From positions 125,255,664-125,319,663 of the forward strand of contig CM035423.1 of NCBI GenBank assembly GCA_020310875.1: a stretch of 64,000 nt of DNA, written 5' to 3'. The translations under genes and the position numbers were made by a program. This document shows, piece by piece, positions 43,784 to 54,483 of this stretch (position 1 is its first letter; every line of letters begins with the position of its first letter). The notes beneath the pieces were generated by a model that searched no databases, was not told where the DNA came from, and was given only the letters and a program-made list of their open reading frames with translations. This DNA comes from Ceratopteris richardii (Eukaryota; Streptophyta; Polypodiopsida; Polypodiales; Pteridaceae).

Positions 43784-45771
43784 ATGCCTAACTGATTAGC
43801 CCAATTTTTTCCAAGTACAACCACATTTCTGAATCCTTTTGTATCGGTCACTTGGTTCTTTTTATGTTGATTATCGTGTTTATACTCTTGTCTGATATCA
43901 CGTCGTTAGGAATACTTGAGTTTAATTTCGCACTTTAGTTTGGTCGTTTCACGTTAGGTTTTTTTTTTTTCTTTAAAGTTGCCGTTCACACACACAGAGG
44001 TTATCTCTTAACTTGCGCTTGATTTTCTTAGATAGTCTTTGATTTAGCTCGTGCCTATCGTTGCCTGGAATTACTTCTAACACTACCCGCACTTAGCCTA
44101 AACTAAGAATTGACAAAGAGTGTTGCGGGTTTTCCAACCTTGAGTTCCCTTCCTTGTATTGTTGCCCTGGTGTGCCCAGGACGCGTATTCCCAAGCTTGC
44201 ACTTACTCTTGCCTTGCGTACTTTTTGCTTCTCTCAAAGGACCTGTAAAAGGCCCACTGTTAGCTCAAGACTTAAATTCAAAAGACAGAAACAATCATGT
44301 TTATTCATGTAACACTTCACCACTTGGCACTATGATTTTTTGGACACAACTCTAGAGATCCCTGAACTTTGATCCCCCTGGGTATGGTCAACTTCAAAAT
44401 ACCCTAGCAAATATTCCTGAGCTTAATTTAATTATAACCAGTCGATGTTTTTGTTGTACTCCCTGCGAGCTTTCCAACAAAACAAAAATCACGGCAAACT
44501 GATTTCGTATGAGGAAGTTATGCCAGTTCAAGGTTTTGGGGCTAAAACAGGTTTCAACTAGGTTATCAGGCAAACAAGAATTCTAGAGTTACTTGGGTCG
44601 TGCCCTCGTAATGCAATGCCACACCCTAATGTTTGTCCCACACTTGGCCAAAATTTAAACCACTATTTTTACCTTAAAAATTTGACCTAAATTGCCCTTC
44701 TAACGTGTTCGCAAAGTCTGTCGGTCGCGATTGACAGGTCAGTCGCGATCGACGTGTCGATCGCGATTGACAGGTCCGTCGTGGCTGTCAGTCGCGATTG
44801 ACTGGTCAGTCGCGATTGACAGGGGTTACGAAAAGTCAATCAGTCGTGGTCAAAGGGTCGTTGACTCTGTCGGTCGCGATTGATGGGTCGATCGCGATTG
44901 ACAGGTCGGTCGCGAGGGTCTATCGATCGTGGTCAAACAATCGTTGACTGTGTCGGTCGCGATTGACAGAGCCGTCGTGGTCTGTCCGTCGTGGTCAAAC
45001 AGTCGTTGACTGTGTCGATCGCGATTGACAGAGCCGTCGTGGTCTGTCCGTCGTGGTCAAACAGTCGTTGACTGTGTCGGTCGCGATTGATGAGTCGATC
45101 GCGATTGATGACTCGATCACGATTGACACGTGTCACGCGTATGGTCCGTCGGTCGCGGTCAATCGGTCGTTGACTCTGTCGGTCGTGATTGACAGAGCCG
45201 TCGTGGGCTGTCGATCGCGATTGACGTGTCGATCGCGATTGACAGATCTGTCCGTCGTGGTTTGTCGATCGCGATTGACAGAGCGATCGCGATTGACAGA
45301 AATCTGAGGAGTTTCAAAATTCTAAGCACATTTTTGGGAAGCTCTAGGCCTGTAGATCATGGTTTTGCACTTTGTTTGGTGATTTGAGCGTTTTTTCTGT
45401 CGGTCGCGATTGACAGAAGTCGGCGACACACAGACAGTTACTTCGAAATCCGTACCTGCGCAGAGTGCTGGGGACGATGATGTGACCTGTACCTGCAAGA
45501 TAGCTCAAGAAACATGCAAAAACAGCACACGCAATTTCGCTCTCTCGCTCTCTCTCACAAGTGAAATGAGGGAAATGAGGTGGAGATGGGGATATAGTCA
45601 AAAAACTGAAATTTTCGCGATGATGGAGATGGAGGTGGAAGATGGTGATGATGATGATGGTGATGATGGTGGTGAGGTAAGAAAGAGAAAAATAGGAAAA
45701 ATAAAGAAATTACCTACAACTCCAACGCGTCAACTCTACGTCTTACCATCACACGCTCGTCCTCAAAGCTC
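43784..45771 (-). other. 5' leader of C
   Basis: About 2 kb between the primer site and gag. It holds the palindromic repeat array and, next to the primer site, an A/G-rich stretch with GGTGATGATGATGATGG-like repeats (about 45630-45670). No gene was found. Such long leaders are known in OTA elements. Confidence 0.7.
44718..45420 (-). repeat. Palindromic repeat array in the C leader
   Basis: Many copies of a 16-20-bp unit around GTCGATCGCGATTGACAG. The exact core CGCGATTGA occurs about 15 times, with variants such as GTCGTGGTC and CGATCACGATTGA. Each unit is nearly self-complementary (GTC...GAC ends) and could fold as a small hairpin in RNA. Spacing is irregular. Confidence 0.88.
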
Positions 45772-45791
45772 GATCCCCGACAACGGCGCCA
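45772..45791 (-). promoter_or_regulatory. Primer binding site of C, tRNA-Asp type
   Basis: On the minus strand TGGCGCCGTTGTCGGGGATC matches the complement of the plant tRNA-Asp 3' end with one mismatch. It begins 8 bases after the LTR end. Confidence 0.85.
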
Positions 45792-45799
45792 AAATTTGG

Positions 45800-46407
45800 T
45801 GTAGCTCAGTGATGAGTAGCACCTCCTTTAATGTCAATCCGGGAAGACGTGAGGATGGTATGAAGACCTCGAGCAAGTGGCGGCACAAGTGTGTGAGTGA
45901 GAAGCACACTAGCATGCACACACATACACACACACGCGCACACACTGTAAGACAAAGAGGGAGAATCAATGGAGTTCTTAGATTACTTTCAAAAGCTCTT
46001 ACAAGTTTGTTTCAATTACAATCTACCCTCAAAAATGAGCTCTCTAGCTCTTTTTATAGTTTTTGACTAGCTTTGGCCCTGTTCAGACCTAGTGTCCGGC
46101 CTAGTTAAAAATTAGGTTCCAGGGCTTATTTGAGGGCTCAAACGAGATCTAAAAAATATGAAAATTGGTACGATGGTACTTCTAATACTCCTCAAGCTCG
46201 AGGACTCCTCGGCTTGAACAAAATGGAGTTACTAAAAATGGATAATGGTATTTACAATGGTTTTTAGTGATGAAAATCACTATTTTTGTAGGGGATTCTT
46301 CTGAAAATTTGACATACACTTCTTGGAGCTCCCTACTTGCTCCCTTTCCTTGTGTGTCCACCTTTTGATGTGCTTCCCTGCTTTGTCCTTGACTTTGAGC
46401 TTCAACA
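45800..46407 (-). repeat. 5' LTR of C (608 bp)
   Basis: Same length and ends as the 3' LTR, about 4 differences by eye. Transcription would run on the minus strand from the TATA-like CTATAAAAAG near 46057. Confidence 0.93.
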
Positions 46408-47600
46408 TTGGCCTTTATCGATTGCTTTGGTATCCAAATTTGTCGAAGACCGTAGGATTGAGCTGGTCCTCGTTTCTTGGTGCTTCTTTTAGCATGGTTG
46501 GCTTGCCTCACTGGGAAGGGTTGTGGCAAAGCTGGTGGTTGTTCTCCTTTTCATACCCAAATTTGCTTCATGCCCTGAGCTTCTTTCTTCTTGAATTTTG
46601 TCCGTCTAGTTGATATAGCAGATGTCTTTTTTGCTTGCCTCTTTGGTCGAGTTACACTTGCATTAGTATGTGAAAGAGAAGAGAGGTTTGCTGGCCTTTG
46701 AGCTTGTGCTTCCATGAGTGAGTCCTTTGACTTTGTAGGGTTATTAACACACACAACATTTTCTTTGCAAAGCGTAGTTTTGGAAGAACTAAGAGAATGT
46801 GGGACCTCTAGATTTGTGAGAATGCAATTGCCTAATTTTAATGCGATACATTCTCCATGTACCCAAACTTGAAGGATTTGACTTCTTAGATTCAAGTTGA
46901 CTGCATGGTCGTAAATCCAATCTTGACCCAAGACAAGTGGCTCTATAAGGTCCTCATCGTGACATACTAGCATTCTAACTTTCATGGGCATATCTTGAAG
47001 GTAGATGGGAAGTTCCACCTCACCCAAACAAGGGGTTTCAACTCCTCCCAAACCTATGAGATAGGCTTCTATGGGGTTGATGTTCAATTGTAGGTCTTGG
47101 CAATACGAAAGTCTAACCGCACTAGTTGCTGCACCTGAGTCAATTAATGCTCTCACAGTCCTTGCATGCTTCCCTTGTCCTATCACTATGGTCACAAATG
47201 GACGTCGATCAATTATTTGAGAGGCAAGTGCACTTGATGTTTGGCACATGGCCATGTGGTATCTTGGGGCCTCATGATTGATATCTAGGCCTAGGCGTCT
47301 TAACTTATTTCTCCTAATGTGTTCTCTCGCCTCTGCCTGTGCTTCTTCTCTAATCCTGAACTCTTCTTCTTTTCGCTTCTTAGCAGTGTTGAGTCTCTTT
47401 AGCATATCCTCTGTAAGAGGTTCTTGATACAACTTAACGCGGCATCCACTGATATAGTTTGGCAGGATATCACGTTCTAGTGTGGCCAATTGAACTGCAC
47501 CGCTAGTGGAAATTCTGTTAATGATCATGGGTCCATATCCTCTTTTTTCCAATTTGTGGGCATGTTGTTTTAGTGTGTAAACCAACACTAGGTCTCCCTC
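46408..47600 (-). pseudogene. B segment: integrase tail, second protease-like domain, start of W-V-P-K region
   Basis: Minus strand, following on from B's integrase: LVYTLKQHAHKLEKRGYGPM (47580), a charged linker (KRLNTAKKRKEEE), MAMCQTSSALASQIIDRRPF, then the second protease-like domain with VRALIDSGAATSAVRLSYCQ (about 47150), AYLIGLGGVETPCLGEVELP and EPLVLGQDWIYDHAVNLNLR (about 46930), then KQIWV and LRQIWIPKQS. Compared with C the protein motifs are well kept while bases differ at many sites, suggesting past selection. Bounded by the A insertion on the right and C on the left. Confidence 0.8.
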
Positions 47601-48296
47601 TGTAGCTCAATGATGAGTAGCACCTCCTTTAATGTCAATCCGGGAAGACGTGAGGATGGTATGAAGACCTCGAGCAAGTGGTGGCACAAGTGCGTGAGTG
47701 AGAAGCACACTAGCATGCACACACATACACACACACGCGCACACCAAGCAAGACAAAGAGTGAGAATCAATGGAGTTCTTAGATTGCTTTCAAAAAGCTC
47801 TTACAAGTTCGTTTCAATTACAATCTAACCTCAAAAATGAGCTCTCTAGCTCCTTTTATAGTTTTTGACTAGCTTTGGCCCTGTTCAGACCTAGTGTCCG
47901 GCCTAGTTAAAAATTAGGTTCCAGGGCTTATTTGAGGGCTCAAACGAGATCTAAAAATTACGAAAATTGGTAGGTAGATACTTCTAAAGCTCCTCAAGCT
48001 CAAGGACTCCTTGGCTTGCACAAAATAGAGCTACAAAAATATGAAATGGTATTTACAATGGTGTTTAGTGATGAGAATCACTTTTAATTGGTGTAAGGGT
48101 TCTTGAAAAGTTAAAGGGTTGCCTAAGTGCTAGATTTGCGTGAATGCTCATACTTGCTTCTTCATGAGGAAAATTGTTGGCCTATTTGCCAGATCTTCAT
48201 TGACTCCCTTGTCTGCTTGTGCCTTCTCTCCCTTCTGACTCTCTTCTCTGACTGCCATGCCTCGTTAGTCCTTCAGTCCCTTGTCCGCTGCTAACA
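47601..48296 (-). repeat. 3' LTR of A (696 bp)
   Basis: Minus-strand ends TGTTAGCAGCGG...GAGCTACA, the same length as 58207-58902. The half nearer the end (R/U5) aligns with the C LTR; the U3 half beyond about 48100 does not. Confidence 0.93.
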
Positions 48297-48331
48297 CCCC
48301 CCCTCTCTTGCGTCTGTCGTCCCTGACAGAC
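48297..48331 (-). promoter_or_regulatory. A polypurine tract with adjoining hairpin
   Basis: Hairpin GTCTGTC/GACAGAC (48331-48312) followed by an AAGAGAGGGGGGG-type tract abutting the LTR. Coding reads through it as Q-Q-G-S-V-R-D-D-R. Confidence 0.75.
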
Positions 48332-50645
48332 CCTTGTTGTGTGGGTTTTTGGATGTAGTACTCGACGACATCCTGCGCTAAGTGATGTTCGGCAATTCTC
48401 AATCCTTTGGCCAAATCTGTCAGAAGAGCATCCCAGTCTACCGGCCCGGGAACCTCTGGATGTGGTATACGTAGCTTTTCGGAATGTAGAGCTTGTTCCA
48501 CTGCAAACAACTGCAAGAGATGGGATGGTCTGGGAATGAATATCTCAGAGTGATATTCCCAGAATCCCGTGACAAACATCTCTTCAAACGTTTGTTTGAA
48601 GCAGGCCGGTAGATATTTGATGCGAGCGTGCCATGCATACACAACATTAATCGATGGGGTTGTGCTCATGTCGTATACAAGGTCCTGATTTCCTTCATTA
48701 AATCCTAGTGCTGAGAGATGCGGTTCCTTGACATTCTTGAAGGTCCTGAAGGTGACCAACATAAGTTCGAAAATCTTCAGGCACATCTGAGTCATGATAT
48801 CAGGTACATTCTTGAAACGGGCCCCCCAATGTCGAATCGTCGAAATCATATATCCAATAGCAGGTGGGCCCTTTGGGGGTGCGAAGTACACATAATTGAG
48901 CCACTTCTCACATCCTTTAATCGTCAGCACTGTTTGTGTGTACTCCGGCCAGGATCTCCTTCGAAATACAGGGCAATAACATGGGTTATATTTGATGTAC
49001 AATGGCATGTTGTTCCATGTTCTTACCATTTCCGGGTAGGTTTCAAGCAGCCGAATTCTCCACGTCGGTTGGCGAATATGTCCCTGCTTGGCACTTTCTG
49101 GGACGTCGTCAGGTGCAAACTGGGTGGCCGAGGTTGGTTCCCTTGAGGTGTGGTGCTTGATCTCCACATTATAATCCGCCATTAGAACACAAAAAGGAAC
49201 ATACAGGTCGTCCGATCGGCCGATCCACCTATGGTGTGAGAGATTCTTAAAATAATCGGATTTTATTACAACCTCTTCCAATTTTGACATCAATGCGATT
49301 TGGACTGCCACCCTGTCATCATGCGTCGTGGCTACTTTCTCTAGCTTTTGCATCCATTCAGGTGCCTCAATTTCAATTGTGTCCATGCCCTGTTCTGTTC
49401 GCTTACCTCCGGGTGTTGGCATCGGGACATAGGGATCCTCGAATGTTTCTTCTACTTCAATTGGCACAAGATCGTCAGGCTTGGGCTCTACCAGAGGGGA
49501 GGGCTGACGCTCGTATTTCATGACCTTGCTACGTAATTCCTCAAGTTCTGCCCGGAGTTTAGTGACCTCTTCAGATGTATCTTCTGCGGTTGTGCTCTTG
49601 CTGGGTGATGTCTGTAGAGTGGCCAACTGCCTAGCAAATCATCTCTCTCTTTTTCTAATGCGGCATGGGCCTCCATGAGATCTGCATGAGTTTCTAACAC
49701 CACATTCATATTCTCAGAGGGAATTGCCTTGAATCGCTCTGGGTCAATCTCCTGTGGGGAACCCTCCATGGCCGCCTCCAGATTTTCTTCGTTCTGTTTC
49801 TGTAATCGTTTATTCTCCTCTAGCGCGGTAGACATATGCTTGCGTAGGAGGCCCAAGTTCCGTCGAAGCTTAAGGTTCTCCGTGATCTGAGAATGTAGCA
49901 GCTCGTCCATGTGTCGTCGTTCTTCGTCATCTGCTTGGGGTGGGTTGGCTAATAATTGTGCATGTTGTTCCTGTAAGGTCACGTGCTGCTGTTGTAGTAG
50001 CTGCTTCTGCTCTTCAAGATCCCTACATCGTGCTTGGAGCTCTTCGTGGCTTCGGAAAAGCCTTGTATGTTGGTTGTCAAGGTGTTGGTAGTGTTGCTGA
50101 AGTTGGGACATGCATTGATACATATTATTAAATACATTATTAAGAGGAATGGTGGGAGAAATGGTGTTGAATGCAGAGGGGAAGGGAAAGGGAGAGGGGA
50201 TTGTGGATGCAGTACTGGGGAAGGGTGAGGGGGGAGGTGGGGGAATGGGGGATTGTGGGTAAATGGGGGGTGGGAGAGGTGCAGAGGTGGGTGACACCTC
50301 CATGGATTCAAAAGTGGAGGCCGTGGTGGGAGTGACTGTGAACATGGGGATTGTTGTAGCGGTGAGAGTTGTGACCGTGTATAGAGGTGTGTGTAATTGT
50401 GAACTCCCAGGAAGTGTGATCGGAGTAGTGAGGTTTACCGTGGCTGTGGTTAGACTTATGTTTTCAGTGGAAATAGAGTATGTGGGTTGACTGATGGTTT
50501 GTGCGTCGGTGTGTGTAGTGGGTTCGGAGGTGGTGACAGTAGAGGTTACAGTGGTAGAGGTAGGTGAGTGGGGCGGATGTGGGGGAGAAGGTGGCAAGGG
50601 AGGTGATGGGGGTGCACTCAATGTGTGGGCTTCCTCGGTGTCGTG
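48300..50645 (-). other. A-specific 3' cargo: Pro/Ser/Thr-rich, coiled-coil and unrecognised region
   Basis: After MAMCEVAGTSSHRI, shared with C, the sequence departs completely. First comes a Pro/Ser/Thr-rich segment (about 50640-50150: PPSPPLPPSPPHPPHSPTST and TVTTLTATT-like runs). Next is a strong coiled coil with Q/L/E heptads (about 50130-49640: CRDLEEQKQLLQQQHVTLQE, LRKHMSTALEENKRLQKQNE). Last is an unrecognised region of about 450 residues (49626-48300) opening with another heptad stretch (VTKLRAELEELRSKVMKYE), then E-A-P-E-W-M-Q-K-L, WNNMPLYIKYNPCYCPVF, GPPAIGYMISTIRHWGARF and FEEMFVTGFWEYHSEIFIPR. It ends in the common Q-Q-G-S-V-R-D-D-R. I do not recognise it. It could be a captured host sequence or an old lineage-specific ORF. 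Confidence 0.7.
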
Positions 50646-50749
50646 AAGTCGATCAATTATCCTATGCGAGCTTGTTCCTGCGACTTCACACATGGCCATA
50701 GGATATCCTTGATCTGCATAGTCAGTTGTTCTAGGCTGATCTCTACCTT

Positions 50750-53700
50750 GCCTTCATAATTTCATCCTTCTGATGCGTTCTAAAGCTTCTGCTTGAGCTT
50801 CTTCTCTAATTCGCTTTTCTTCCTCTTTGCGTTTCTTAGCAGTGTTGAGTCGGCTGAGCATTTCCTCCGTGAGGGGTTCCTGATACAACTTGACTCTGCA
50901 ACCGCTAATATAGTTTGGAAGAACATCACCCTCTAACGTGGCTAGTTGTACTGCTCCGCTCGTGGAGATCCTATTGATGATCATAGGTCCGTAGCCTCTC
51001 TTTTCTAGCTTCCTTGCGTGTTGTTTCAATGTATAGACTAAAACTAGATCTCCTGCTTTCAAACCCTTATCCTTCACATGGGCATCAAAGTATGCCTTCT
51101 GTCTCTTCTTGGCTGCATATATTTCTGCAGCGGCTCTCAGTCTTGTTTCCCCTAATCGTTCAAGGTCAAAGATCCTAGAGGAGAGCTCATGACCTGTCCA
51201 TTCGTGCTCTTGTGCTACTCTCAATGTAGGAATCAGGAAGTCCAAGGGTAGCACAGCGTTTTGGCCGAATACCATCTGAAAGGGGGTGGCTTGGAGTACC
51301 GTTTTGTAGGCAACTCGGTATGCCCAAACAGCATGGTGTAGCTGTTTGTCCCAATCAGAGCGTTTAGTGTTCACTAATTTCGTCAGTACATTACATAAGA
51401 TCTTATTAGTGCTCTCAGCTTGTCCATTAGCTTGAGGGTGATAAGGGGCAGACTTCTTGTGTATTACCAAGAATTCTTGGAGTAGATTTTCAATCACTTC
51501 GTTCAAGAAATGAGTGCCTCTATCACTTACAAGCTCTATAGGTAGCCCATATCTTGTGAATACATTCTCAAACAAGAATTTAGCAGTTGTTTGAGCGTCA
51601 TTCTTTGTCGTAGCTTTTACCTCTACCCACTTAGTTAGATAGTCTGTTGCAACAATGATGTATTCCGCATGAGAACCCTTAGCTGGGGGATTAATAGGAC
51701 CTACGAAGTCTATTCCCCACTTAGAGAACGCACGTCCACCCATCATAGGTTTCAGTGGCATCTCATCTTTGCGTATAGGATACTGAGTCCTCTGACAGAC
51801 ATCACACCGTTTCACATAGGTATGTGCATCCATGTGAAGGGTCGGCCACCAGAAGCCCGCAAATAGTATTGCCTTGATTACCCGATCCGGTCCAAAATGT
51901 CCTCCTGCTACACCTTGGTGAGCGGTTTCTAAGATCTTCAGATATTCACTTTCATGGACACATAGCCTCAGGTAACCGTCTTTACCGCGTTTGTATAGAT
52001 TATCACCAATGAGTGAGTAATCCTGGGCTTCTTGTTCTAAACTCCTTTTCCTAGCCAGAGTCATGTCTGGAGGGAATGTGTTTGTCCTCAGGAAGGATAC
52101 TAGAGGTTCACTCCAATCTGGCACAATGGATACTTGATAAAGAGTGGCGTGTTCCACAGGTGGTTTAGTGCAACAGATTGGGCATTCCTTGCACAACTTT
52201 TGGACATCAGCTTCCATCGTTGGCCAATGTACTCCGAGTCTCTTTAGGGTTTGTAAAGTTCGTTGCTTTGAGTAGTGTTGTTCTAACGCACCTACATGTG
52301 CTAATTGCAACCATTTAGCGTACTCATCCTCTTCTACGCAACAAGCCAAGATCCCTTGATCTGTGTGCTTGTACATACTTCCTGCCAAGATGTGGTACTT
52401 TTGGGCTTTTACCACCTCTCTATTCCGTGTGTTTACCACTGGATGATTAGGCCCGTATGTCAATACTGGTACCAATGGCTTGGCCCACTGCGGCACCACT
52501 TCCAAATTAAACAAGTAAGCATCAGGAAGATCATCTGATACTCCTTGTGGGGCTTCTCCCGATGTGAGCCTAGAGAGATGATCTGCTATTAAATGAGTCC
52601 TCCCTTTTCTCACCACTACCTCAAAGTCATATTCCATGAGCAAGAGAAACCATCTCACTAATCTTCCTGTATTGCATGGCTTGTTTACGAGGTATAGTAA
52701 TGCCTGATGATCAGTGAAAAATTTAAACTTATTTGCAAGCAAATAGTGTCTAAATTTCTTAACTGCATATACCATGCCTAATCCTTCTCGCTCTGTAGTG
52801 GTGTAATTCCGTTCAGCTGCATTCAATTGTCTACTAGCGTAGGCAATTGGAAGATCCATATTACCTTCACCAGTAGGTTGAGCAAGTACACACCCAATGG
52901 CATAATTGGATGCATCCACGTGGACATGGAATGGCTTATTCAAATCTGGTGTGGTCAAGATTGGTGCTGAACATAATCGTCGTTTAAGCTCCTGGAAGGA
53001 ATTCTCACATTCATCCGTCCACTCAAAGTTAGTCAGAAGTCCGTACATGGGCTTTGCAATGACAACATACATGTTTATAAATCGTCGATAATAACCACAA
53101 TGCCCCATGAAAGCTTGTACTTCCTTGACATTCTTTGGCCTAGGTAGCTCTGCTATAGCTCTCACTTTCTCTTCGTCCGTAGATATGCCATTCTTTGACA
53201 CTATGTGCCCTAAGATCTTGCCTTGCCTGACCATAAAAACGCACTTTTCTGGATTCAGGCAGACTTGATATTCTCTACATTTGTCAAAGATTTGTCTGAG
53301 CTCAGGGATATGGGTTTGTCTAATGTTGGAATGAGCACAAAGATCATCAACATAGACCTCTAAACTCTTCCTCAGGAACTCCTTAAACACATGGCACATC
53401 AGCCTTTGGAAGGTTGCGGGTGCATTGGTAAGCCCAAATGGCATTACCCTAAAGGCAAAAATACCCCATTCTGTGGCAAAGGCTGTCTTATGCTGATCCT
53501 CTGGAGCTATGGCTACTTGATTGTAACCCGAAAATCCATCAAGGAAGCTGTACACTTCCTTGCCTGCCACTCTTTCTAAGAGATGTTCTGTGATGGGAAG
53601 CGGATAGTTATCTCGAATAGTGGCTGCATTAACCTTCTTCAAGTTAATACACACACGCAGCTTGCCATTCTTCTTGGGCACCACTGATGGGGGATACCCA

Positions 53701-54465
53701 TTCAGTGTGCTCAATTTCATAGATAAATCCAGCTTCGACCAGTCTATCTATCTCTTCTTTGATCTTAGCAGCGTAATTATCGTTATATGTATAAGGCTTT
53801 TGCTTAGAGGGTTTGGCATCTGAAGTCATGGGGATGGTGTGTGAGCATATGTCCGGGTCAACACCTTTCAAATCCTTGTAACTCCAAGCGAATAAATCTC
53901 TGTATTCTCTTAGCAAGGCAATCAATTCGTGCTCTTCTTCTTCTGTCAGGTCATGGCCTATATACGTGCATCTCTCCTCTCCTTCTTCTATGGCCACTAC
54001 TATTTTCTTGGTGGTTTCTTTGTTATCATAGGCCTCTCCTGATTGTGCCTCTCGTTTAGGCATTCTAATCATGACTCTCCTGTCATCTATCTCATACTTC
54101 TTAAAATTTTCTGGGACCTCAAACAAAGATTCTTCCTCTTCTGGTGAGACTTCTCTCTTCTTTCGTTTCTTTCCTTCTTCCTTTGGGCTCACATGTGTTG
54201 CTAATCTTACATCATTTGTAAGCTCTCCATGCCTCTGGGGTTGAAATTCTACTTCATGGAAGTATTCTTCATCTGATGCAAATGGTGGGTCCATAATGAT
54301 AGACTCGAGATCAGAGTCACTTGCATCCTCAAATGCATCAGGGCTAGGTTCGCATTCTTCTAGAACTGCCTCTCCCATGATTGGCTCTATGGAGAAGACT
54401 GAAATGTCATAGCCATCCTCATCGCAGTGAGGTGTCCATTGTTCTTCATTGATGGCTACGTCCAT
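50750..54465 (-). CDS. pol region of A: RT, RNase H, integrase
   Basis: RT with VVPKKNGKLRVCINLKKVNA, SFLDGFSGYNQVAIAPEDQH and the YVDD block (about 53350); RNase H with MDASNYAIG-type motif (about 52915) and the TDHQALLYL block; integrase with two HHCC modules (about 52310-52170 and 51920-51780) and the D, D, E core (about 51710-51390). Almost identical to C by eye, with mostly silent changes. Broken, about two breaks. Confidence 0.88.
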
Positions 54466-54483
54466 TGTTGCTAAAATTTCTGC

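Larger units (their letters stand above)
32398..46407 (-). mobile_element. Element C: near-complete 14.0-kb OTA-type Ty3/gypsy retrotransposon
   Basis: Two 608-bp LTRs (45800-46407 and 32398-33005), a tRNA-Asp primer site, a 2-kb leader with palindromic repeats, gag-protease-RT-RNase H-integrase in gypsy order, an extra 3' coding part, then hairpin and purine tract. It is inserted in B: flanks TTGGC (46408-46412) and TTGGT (32393-32397) agree at four of five bases, consistent with an aged target duplication. LTRs differ at about 4 of 608 bases by eye, so insertion is probably well under about one million years old (rate assumed). Structurally whole; coding is broken in about two places. Confidence 0.92.

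Noticed and set aside
44718-45420. Possible CRISPR-like array
   Set aside because: Units are contiguous or irregularly spaced, lack unique equal-length spacers, lie in an LTR element leader and the DNA is eukaryotic.
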